DNA from: Sphingopyxis sp. YF1
GTDB taxonomy: Bacteria > Pseudomonadota > Alphaproteobacteria > Sphingomonadales > Sphingomonadaceae
Length of the DNA: 64,000 nt
Reading direction: 5' to 3'
Assembly (NCBI RefSeq): GCF_022701295.1
Contig: NZ_CP033204.1
Span: forward strand, 2,046,001-2,110,000
Shown: in pieces, positions 58,042 through 64,000 of the stretch
Layout: each line of letters begins with the position of its first letter
How positions within the stretch are numbered: the first letter of the stretch is position 1
Notes under the pieces: generated by a model
The model's database searches: none
Told to the model about the DNA's origin: nothing
Seen by the model: the letters and a program-made list of their open reading frames with translations, nothing else
Translations under genes and position numbers: made by a program

Positions 58042-60369
58042 TTAACGGCTGCCGAAGCTCTTGCGGAATTCGACGCCGATCAGGCGCGGCGTTCCGACGT
58101 TGACGATGTTGTATCCGAGCGTCCGGTCGAGATCGACCGCACCGACGATATACTTCTTGTCGAACAGGTTTTTTGCAAAGACCGCCACATCGGCATCGAT
58201 CGCATCGACGTGCAGGCTGATGCGCGTATCGACCAGTCCATAGGCCTTCTGCGTCACGCTCGACTGCACCAGTGCCGCCGGGCGAAGCGACGTGGCGCTG
58301 CGCCAGTTCCAGCCTGCGATGAACTTGAGGTCGCCGAGCGAGGTCGGCAGTTCGTAGGTCAGGTTCGTCGCCAGCGTCCAGCGCGGCACGGGGAAGCGTT
58401 CGTCGCTGCGGTCGCCGAGGATCGGGTCGATGAAGCGCGAATAGCCCGCATCGGTATAGCTCGAGTTGACGTTCAGCGTCAGCCGGTCGGTCGGCTGGGC
58501 GGTGATCTCGGCTTCGATCCCGTTGATCTTCGCTTTCGCGGCGTTCGTGATCAGCGTCGTCGCGCTGCCCACCGGCGGCTGGATGCTCGTGCTGCGCTGG
58601 ATGTCCTCGTAGATGGCGTGATAGCCGGCGAGGTTCATGCGCAGGCGGCGGTCGAACAGGTCGAGCTTCGCACCCACTTCATAGTCGGTGACCGTTTCGG
58701 GCCGGAAGGGGTTGAAGGTGCGCGGGTCCGAGGCCTGGCCGCGCAGGTTCTGCCCGCCGCCCTTGAAGCCGCGCGAGGTGCGCGCATAGAAGAGCGTGCC
58801 CGAACCCGGGGTCCAGTCGAGGCTGACCAGGTACGACCAGTCCGAATAGGTGTCCGACAGATAGCCCTCGCAGGCGCCGTTGATGCGGATCGACGTCGGG
58901 ATATTGCAGCCAAGCGCGTTGCGGTTGCGCGTCAGCAGCGACTTGGTCTCTTCGGTCCAGCGCAGCCCGGCGGTGACGCGCACCGCGTCCGAAACGCGAT
59001 AGTTCGCCTGCCCGAACACCGCGACGCTCTTGTTCGTGACGTCGCCGTCGCTGATCCCCGGATTGGTCGGCAGGATCGGCGGCAGCGTGCGGCTGACCGT
59101 GAATTCGTTGCCGGTTTCCTTCGAATAATAGCCGCCGAGAATCCACGACAGGCGCTCGGCCGGATCGGACAGGAGCTGCAGTTCCTGGCTGAAGACTTTC
59201 GACTGCGTCACATAATGCGGTTCGAAGAGGACCATCGGCGTGCCGTCGAAATCGACATAGCTGTCGCGGTCGGCCCAGCGGTTGGCGGTGATCGACTTGA
59301 CGCTCAGATAGTCGCTGACGTCATATTCGATCGTCCCCGACACGCCATAGCCTTCATATTCGTTCGACTGCGGCGAGGTGGTCGGCGCGTCGTAGAAGGA
59401 CCCCGTGCCGTTGCCGAGCAACGCCTGCTGCAAAAAGGCATAGGCGGTGGCGCGGTTCGCGGGGGTATCGGCCAGCCCCTGCTGCGCGAGCGTGGCGCGC
59501 AGCAAATTGGTCGGTGCGGGCAGCGGCGCCGCGCCGCCGATCGGGTTCAGCCACGAAAGGCGCGTGATGATGCCGTCGCCCTTGATCCGCTGATAGTCGG
59601 CCGAAAGATTGACCCTGAGCCGGTCGCTGGGCGCGAAGGCGACGTTGAGCCGCCCCGTCTTGGTCACGTCGCCGCCGATCCGCTGCCCGAGGAGGTTGCG
59701 GCCATAGCCGTTGTTCCCCGAATATTGGACCACCGCGCGCACCGCGAGCACGTCGCGGACGAGCGGGACGTTGAGCGCACCCGTCGCCTCCATCTTGCCG
59801 CGTTCGCCGAGGATCATGCTGACGAAGCCGCCCGTTTCGAGAAGATCGGGCTGGCGGGTCGTGATGCTGACCGCGCCGCCGGTCGTGTTCTTGCCGAACA
59901 ATGTCCCCTGCGGGCCGCGCAGCACTTCGACGCGCTCGATATCGACCATCGCGGCGCGCAGGCCGATCGAACGCGGCAGGTAGACGCCGTCGACATAGAC
60001 GCCGACCGGCGAGTCGAGCGTCATCAGCGCATCGGTTGCCGACTGGCCGCGCATCGACACGAGCAGCGCCGCGGGATCCGCACTCGACGTCTGCGCGAAG
60101 AAGCTGGGGGTCGAGGCGGCGATGTCGGTGATGTCCTTGACCGAACGGTCGACCATCTGGTCGCCGCTCATCGCGGTGATCGCGACGGGGACGTCCTGGA
60201 CGCTTTCGGCGCGCTTGCGCGCGGTGACGACGATGTCCTCGATCCCCGACGATGCGGCATCGGCGCCCGCGTCGGCGGCCGCGTCGGCCTCCTGCGCGAA
60301 CGCCGGCATCGCGACGATCAGGCCCGCCGCGGCGATGCCCGCGCGCAGGATCAGTTTCATGTTTTTCAT
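58042..60369 (-). CDS. TonB-dependent outer-membrane receptor
   Basis: A 775-residue receptor with a signal peptide (MKLILRAGIAAAGLIVAMPAFA), TonB-box-like IEDIVVTARKRAESVQDVPV, plug with IERVEVLRGPQGTLFGKNTTGG and a C-terminal FGSR ending. ATG 60369 has GGGAGA upstream; ATG 60360 is an alternative. It would import the substrate of the LacI-controlled cluster. Confidence 0.94.
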   Translation of the reverse strand: MKNMKLILRAGIAAAGLIVAMPAFAQEADAAADAGADAASSGIEDIVVTARKRAESVQDVPVAITAMSGDQMVDRSVKDITDIAASTPSFFAQTSSADPAALLVSMRGQSATDALMTLDSPVGVYVDGVYLPRSIGLRAAMVDIERVEVLRGPQGTLFGKNTTGGAVSITTRQPDLLETGGFVSMILGERGKMEATGALNVPLVRDVLAVRAVVQYSGNNGYGRNLLGQRIGGDVTKTGRLNVAFAPSDRLRVNLSADYQRIKGDGIITRLSWLNPIGGAAPLPAPTNLLRATLAQQGLADTPANRATAYAFLQQALLGNGTGSFYDAPTTSPQSNEYEGYGVSGTIEYDVSDYLSVKSITANRWADRDSYVDFDGTPMVLFEPHYVTQSKVFSQELQLLSDPAERLSWILGGYYSKETGNEFTVSRTLPPILPTNPGISDGDVTNKSVAVFGQANYRVSDAVRVTAGLRWTEETKSLLTRNRNALGCNIPTSIRINGACEGYLSDTYSDWSYLVSLDWTPGSGTLFYARTSRGFKGGGQNLRGQASDPRTFNPFRPETVTDYEVGAKLDLFDRRLRMNLAGYHAIYEDIQRSTSIQPPVGSATTLITNAAKAKINGIEAEITAQPTDRLTLNVNSSYTDAGYSRFIDPILGDRSDERFPVPRWTLATNLTYELPTSLGDLKFIAGWNWRSATSLRPAALVQSSVTQKAYGLVDTRISLHVDAIDADVAVFAKNLFDKKYIVGAVDLDRTLGYNIVNVGTPRLIGVEFRKSFGSR

Positions 60370-60431
60370 AGTCAGTCTCCCACTTGTTTCGCGTCGACCC
60401 GGCAATCCGGACGACTGAAGCTTTCAAAAAA

Positions 60432-61709
60432 TCAGGTGTCGGCGGCGGTCCCGTCGGCCGCGTTCGTCCAGTCGGGGTAGCGCCCGAGGAAGGCGATGAA
60501 GGGCACGGCGACGAGCAGCGCCGAGGCGATCAGGACAAAATAGCGGTCGTAGCTGCCCGAGCTGTCGTAGATATAGCCGGCGACGACGGGGCCGAGGCCG
60601 AAGCCGATCGAATAGAAGCCGAAACCGATGCCGTAGAGAAAACCGTAGTTCTTCTGTCCGAAATAGACGCTGATCAGATAGGCGATGCCTTCGAGTTCGG
60701 CGCCGAGCGCGCAGCCGGCGAGCGCTCCCGCGGCGATCAGCCAGGTGATGTCGCCGTTCGCGAAATAGAAGATCGTTGCGGCGAGCGCGGGCAGGATGAA
60801 GGCGATGCCCGCGACGAAGGGCGCGTGCAGCCGGTCGAGCAGCACGCCCGTCGCGACGCGCCCGGCAAAGGCGAAGGGGCCGAAGGCGAGCGCGAAGACA
60901 GTTGCGGCTTCGGCCGGCGTCGCGCCGGCGTCGGTGACCATCGACGGCAGGTGGACCATCAGCCCGCCGAGCGACATCGAGACGAGGAAGCCGGGGATCA
61001 AAATCTGCCACAGGCGGCGATTGCGCAGCGCGTCGCGGACCTCGGCGCCGTGGCCGAGCACGCGCGGCAGCGCCGCCTGCACCGTTTCGCCGGCTTCGGC
61101 CGCCTTGCGGCGCAGCAGGTCGCGCTGGTCATAGAGGAAGAAGAAGGCAAGCGGCAGCACGACACACAGCGCCGAGGCGGCGAGCACCGGATAGACCGCG
61201 CGCCACCCCATCGCCGCAATCGTCGTCGAGGCGACGAAGGTGAAGAGGATATTGGCGATCGGCAGCCCGGTCATCGTGATCGCGAGCGCCAGTCCGCGCT
61301 GTTTGGCAAAGCGCCCGGCGACCGCCTTGGTCCAGACGACCAGGCTGGCGAAGGGGGCCGCGATCGCGACGAATATCCACGCCAGATACCATGTCCAGAT
61401 CGCCGACGTGGTCAGCGAGACCGCGGCGAGCGCGGCCGCCTTCAGCAGGACCCCGACGATCGCGACGCGGCGTGTGCCGACGCGGTCGAGCAGCGCGCCG
61501 ACGAGCGGGCTGAGCAGCAGCGCGCCGAGCGTGGTGATCGTGAAGCTCACCGAGATTGCGGCGCGCGACCAGCCGAGTTCGGCCGACAGCGACGGGATGA
61601 TCAGGCTGAGGGCGACGGTCTGGATCGACGAGGTCGCGGCACCCGCGACGCCGACGAGGACCACCGGCCAGCCGGACTTCCATTCCGCCAGATTGGAACT
61701 TTGCATCAT
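60432..61709 (-). CDS. MFS transporter (monocarboxylate/oxalate:formate antiporter-like)
   Basis: A 425-residue 12-helix permease: GWSRAAISVSFTITTLG near residue 46, a cytoplasmic loop with LLDRVGTRR and, in the C half, GPFAFAGRVATGVLLDRL. The OFA/MCT-type loop motifs point to a monocarboxylate. It starts at ATG 61709. It lies between the receptor and the carboxymuconolactone decarboxylase-like gene and would carry the compound across the inner membrane. Confidence 0.9.
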   Translation of the reverse strand: MMQSSNLAEWKSGWPVVLVGVAGAATSSIQTVALSLIIPSLSAELGWSRAAISVSFTITTLGALLLSPLVGALLDRVGTRRVAIVGVLLKAAALAAVSLTTSAIWTWYLAWIFVAIAAPFASLVVWTKAVAGRFAKQRGLALAITMTGLPIANILFTFVASTTIAAMGWRAVYPVLAASALCVVLPLAFFFLYDQRDLLRRKAAEAGETVQAALPRVLGHGAEVRDALRNRRLWQILIPGFLVSMSLGGLMVHLPSMVTDAGATPAEAATVFALAFGPFAFAGRVATGVLLDRLHAPFVAGIAFILPALAATIFYFANGDITWLIAAGALAGCALGAELEGIAYLISVYFGQKNYGFLYGIGFGFYSIGFGLGPVVAGYIYDSSGSYDRYFVLIASALLVAVPFIAFLGRYPDWTNAADGTAADT

Positions 61710-61747
61710 GTGATCCCGTCTGCTGGGTGCCGGCGCGGCCGACGTGG

Positions 61748-62143
61748 TCAGGCTTCGGCTTCGCCCGCGCCGGGCTGTGCGTCGAATTCGGCGAAGATGT
61801 CGCTGGCGGCGCGGAAGGCGCCGAGCGCGGCCGGGATGCCGCAATAGACAGCGCTGTGAATGATCAGTTCCTTGGCCACCGCGCGGTCCATCCCGTTGGC
61901 AAGCGCGAAGCGCAGGTGGAGCTTGAATTCCTCAAGATGCCCGCCCGCGAGCGTCATCGACAGCGTCAGCAGGCGCCGCTGGTCGATGTCGAGCCCGGGG
62001 CGGCTCCACACGTCGCCGAAGGCGTAGCGGATGATCAGGTCGTAAAGATCCTCGTCGAGGCCCGATGGGCGGCTGACGGGGCCGGCGATACGCTTGCGCA
62101 TCGCCATGCCGCGCTCGAACGCGGCGTCGCGGGTTTCCTGCAT
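61748..62143 (-). CDS. carboxymuconolactone decarboxylase family protein
   Basis: A 131-residue all-helical CMD-family protein with FGDVWSRPGLDIDQRRLLTLSMTLA-type N half and AVAKELIIHSAVYCGIPAALGAFR at the C half. The usual Cys-x-x-Cys of the peroxidase-type members is absent; the single Cys is in YCGIPA. This is the decarboxylase branch, so it may act on a ring-cleavage lactone. Confidence 0.9.
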   Translation of the reverse strand: MQETRDAAFERGMAMRKRIAGPVSRPSGLDEDLYDLIIRYAFGDVWSRPGLDIDQRRLLTLSMTLAGGHLEEFKLHLRFALANGMDRAVAKELIIHSAVYCGIPAALGAFRAASDIFAEFDAQPGAGEAEA

Positions 62144-62186
62144 TGAAACGCTCCCAATTCTCCGGTCAGGTGTCGCGGCGGGGCCG

Positions 62187-63104
62187 TCAGTCGCGGAAGT
62201 GATCCGGCATGTCGCCGCCCCACTGCATCCCGATTTCGGGGCTGCGCTGATGGTATCCGGTCGGATATTCGTCGTTGAGCAGGTCGCTGTCGGTCACATG
62301 CTCGACGCGGAAGTCGGACGGATCGTACCAATAGTCCGACAGCGCGCCGCCGACGGCATGGCGCAGCACGCCCCACGCCGGGCGATAGCCCTTGTCGGCG
62401 AGATACTGATGCCCGATGTGGACGGCGTCGACGTCGATGGTCTGGAAACAGCTGTGCTGCGCGGTGTTCGCGGGACCCTGGAACACCGCGACATTGTGGT
62501 GGTCGACATATTCGGCACCGCGCGGAAAGCGGATGAAGGCGCCCGCGCGGGTCTCGCCGGTCATGATGACGTCGGACAGATAGGCCCCCAGATTGTCGAC
62601 ATACCAGTCCATCAGGCGGCCCGGATCGGGGGTGTTCTGGACGACGTGCGCGAGGTTCAGCACCGGCGCGGGACCGCGCTTGAAAATCGGGAAGCGGCCG
62701 CGGCGCTGGACGAGGTTGCCGGTGTTGAGCGGCACCGCCTCGCGCGGGAGCGGGATCGGGTCGAGCTGCCGAAGCCCGTGGACCAGCTCGATTTCATTGC
62801 CGTCGGCGTCGCGGACCGTGATCTGCTCGCCGCCCCACGGCGTGGTGCCGTCAACGATCGGGGTGCCGAAGCGTGTCGCCAGCGCTTCGAGCGCTTCGCG
62901 GCTTTCGACTTCGTAGCCGATGCTGCCGAAGCGGCGCGGCCCGCGTTCGGCGACATAGATGAAGGGGCGGCTTTCATAGCCGCGGAAATAGACGCGCGCC
63001 TCGTCCTCGTGCGACACGAACAGGCCGAAATCCTCGAAGAAGCGCTTGATGGCTTCCATGTCGCCTTCATGGTGGAATTTCACATGATTAATCGTGCGAA
63101 TCAT
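62187..63104 (-). CDS. VOC-family extradiol dioxygenase-like protein
   Basis: A 305-residue two-domain VOC protein like type I extradiol dioxygenases (BphC). In the C-terminal half the metal triad His153 (NLAHVV), His217 (AQHSCFQ) and Glu268 (RVEHVTD) matches the 2-His-1-carboxylate pattern. AGGAG lies before ATG 63104; the longer frame is a shadow. It is the first gene of the second catabolic run and would open a catechol-type ring with O2, although a non-oxygenase VOC role is possible. Confidence 0.85.
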   Translation of the reverse strand: MIRTINHVKFHHEGDMEAIKRFFEDFGLFVSHEDEARVYFRGYESRPFIYVAERGPRRFGSIGYEVESREALEALATRFGTPIVDGTTPWGGEQITVRDADGNEIELVHGLRQLDPIPLPREAVPLNTGNLVQRRGRFPIFKRGPAPVLNLAHVVQNTPDPGRLMDWYVDNLGAYLSDVIMTGETRAGAFIRFPRGAEYVDHHNVAVFQGPANTAQHSCFQTIDVDAVHIGHQYLADKGYRPAWGVLRHAVGGALSDYWYDPSDFRVEHVTDSDLLNDEYPTGYHQRSPEIGMQWGGDMPDHFRD

Positions 63105-63128
63105 CTCGCGCTCCTCTCGCCTCATTTG

Positions 63129-63142
63129 CGCCATCGATAGCA
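63129..63142. promoter_or_regulatory. LacI-family operator-like site before the VOC gene
   Basis: CGCCATCGATAGCA fits TGnnAnCGnTnnCA at all fixed positions but the first, and has a central ATCGAT palindrome. It lies 25 bases before the VOC start, in the 210-base gap facing the divergent LacI-type regulator gene. Confidence 0.6.
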
Positions 63143-63314
63143 TAAACAGAGCATATGGCAACCATACGATCGGATCGCGGAGTTGCGCGCCCGTCGCCCG
63201 ATGACCTATGAAGGCGCGCTGCAAGGATGCGGCGGCGATCCGCCGGGCCGGCGAGCGCCCCGCAACCGGGGGCTCCAGCGCGGCCGGATCGCCGGGGGAC
63301 AAGGATGGCCAATC

Positions 63315-64000
63315 ATGGTGACGACCAAAGATATTGCGATAAAGCTAGGTTTTTCAGTGTCTACCATCGGACGTGCGCTGTCCGGTGACCCGCGTATCAG
63401 CGAAAAGACCAAGCAGGCCGTTCGCAAGGCGGCCGAGGAACTCGGCTATGTCGGGAACCTCCCGGCGCGCATGATGCGCGGCGGATCGAGCAATCTGATC
63501 GGCCTGATCCTGCCCGACATCCAGAATGATTTCTTCGCCTCGATCGCCCAGGCGCTGTCCGAAAGCTGCGATCGCGAAGGCTATCGGATTGTGCTATCGA
63601 TAACAGGTGACGACCCCGAAACCGAGATGCGCCACATCCGCGATTTCGTCGGCGCGCGGGTCGCGGGGATCATATTGGTGCCGAGCGCGGGGCTGAAGCG
63701 CGAGGGCGTCGCGCTGCTTCGCCAGGTGCCGCACGTGCAGTTGCTGCGCTACGCCAGCGGCCCCGACGACCTCTGGTTCGGGATCGACGACAATGACGCG
63801 ATGGAGCGCGCCGCGAGCCATCTGCTCGACCTCGGGCATCGCCGGATCGCCTATGTCGCCGCGTCGGAGCGGCTGTCGACCGGCCGCCGCCGGCTCGAGG
63901 GCGTGCACGAAGCCTATCGCAAGCGCGACATCGCACCGGAGGCGCTCACCGTCTGTCTGGGCACGCCGACCGCGACCTGGGGCGAGCGCGCGGTCAACGA
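63315..64000 (+). CDS. LacI-family transcriptional regulator, C-terminus cut by window edge
   Basis: The visible 228 residues start MVTTKDIAIKLGFSVSTIGRALSG, a LacI helix-turn-helix with hinge helix (LGYVGNLPARMMRGG), followed by a periplasmic-binding-protein-like effector domain (LIGLILPDIQNDFFASIAQAL). ATG 63315 has AAGGA about 8 bases upstream. The gene is divergent from the catabolic run and is its probable regulator. The effector is unknown; LacI members that regulate aromatic-acid catabolism are known in proteobacteria. Confidence 0.92.
   Translation, partial: MVTTKDIAIKLGFSVSTIGRALSGDPRISEKTKQAVRKAAEELGYVGNLPARMMRGGSSNLIGLILPDIQNDFFASIAQALSESCDREGYRIVLSITGDDPETEMRHIRDFVGARVAGIILVPSAGLKREGVALLRQVPHVQLLRYASGPDDLWFGIDDNDAMERAASHLLDLGHRRIAYVAASERLSTGRRRLEGVHEAYRKRDIAPEALTVCLGTPTATWGERAVN
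63592..63605. promoter_or_regulatory. perfect LacI-consensus match inside the regulator gene
   Basis: TGCTATCGATAACA fits TGnnAnCGnTnnCA exactly, with an internal TATCGATA palindrome. It lies 277 bases into the coding sequence, so it could serve as an auxiliary operator for looping or be a chance match. Confidence 0.45.

Noticed and set aside
57913..60480. 855-residue plus-strand frame opposite the second TonB receptor
   Set aside because: Antisense shadow; the minus-strand receptor has signal peptide, plug and barrel features.

Overview
The window is about 65% GC and densely coded. Its gene content points to an alphaproteobacterium of the order Sphingomonadales, probably Sphingopyxis-like: an aroA-cmk-rpsA-ihfB block, a FYDLN-acid protein, many TonB-dependent receptors next to catabolic enzymes, and short palindromic repeats of the kind found between genes in sphingomonads. 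The genus is an inference from memory of such genomes, not a database result.

Region 1 (1-11599) is a propionyl-CoA / methylmalonyl-CoA unit. A run of minus-strand genes encodes propionyl-CoA carboxylase beta (pccB), methylmalonyl-CoA epimerase (mce), methylmalonyl-CoA mutase (scpA), an O-acetylhomoserine sulfhydrylase (metY), biotin synthase (bioB) and the biotin-carboxylase/alpha subunit (pccA, cut by the window edge), with small exported or membrane proteins between them. Many neighbours overlap by 1-4 bases. Divergent from pccB lies a ScfR/PccR-type regulator, and the gap between them holds a cluster of TTTGCAAA-like boxes. Biotin supply, the biotin enzyme and the B12 mutase therefore sit together.

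Region 2 (11596-20255) has housekeeping and small stress or regulatory genes: a reductase, a helix-hairpin-helix protein, glutathione reductase, an AraC/SDR divergent pair, two DUF1801 genes, an ArsR/AHSA1 pair, and a TetR regulator divergent from a flavin monooxygenase. Region 3 (20256-21300) is a scar beside tRNA-Gly: a 5' integrase fragment is joined to a frameshifted 3' helicase fragment, which looks like the residue of a lost integrated element.

Region 4 (21364-41124) is core genome: dinB with a near-match SOS box, prfC, an enoyl-CoA hydratase behind a perfect palindrome, an Rrf2 regulator, a block of interspersed repeats, tRNA-Ala, aroA-cmk-rpsA-ihfB, an ABC-2 exporter, tRNA-Leu, an oligopeptide-binding-type lipoprotein and a prolyl oligopeptidase.

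Region 5 (41193-64000) is accessory catabolism in two clusters. The first (42721-51701) has a TetR regulator with a perfect operator palindrome, an SDR dehydrogenase, an MHS transporter, an acyl-CoA synthetase, a type-B carboxylesterase and a TonB receptor. The second (52210-64000) has a LacI regulator and a nine-gene minus-strand run: VOC/extradiol dioxygenase-like protein, carboxymuconolactone decarboxylase-like protein, MFS transporter, TonB receptor, FAA-family hydrolase, APH-fold kinase, an enolase paralogue with altered active-site residues, a 2-hydroxyacid dehydrogenase and an acyl-CoA synthetase. LacI-type operator matches lie before the first gene and before the hydrolase. The kinase/enolase-like/dehydrogenase trio inside an uptake-and-ring-cleavage cluster is the best candidate for an undescribed pathway in this window.
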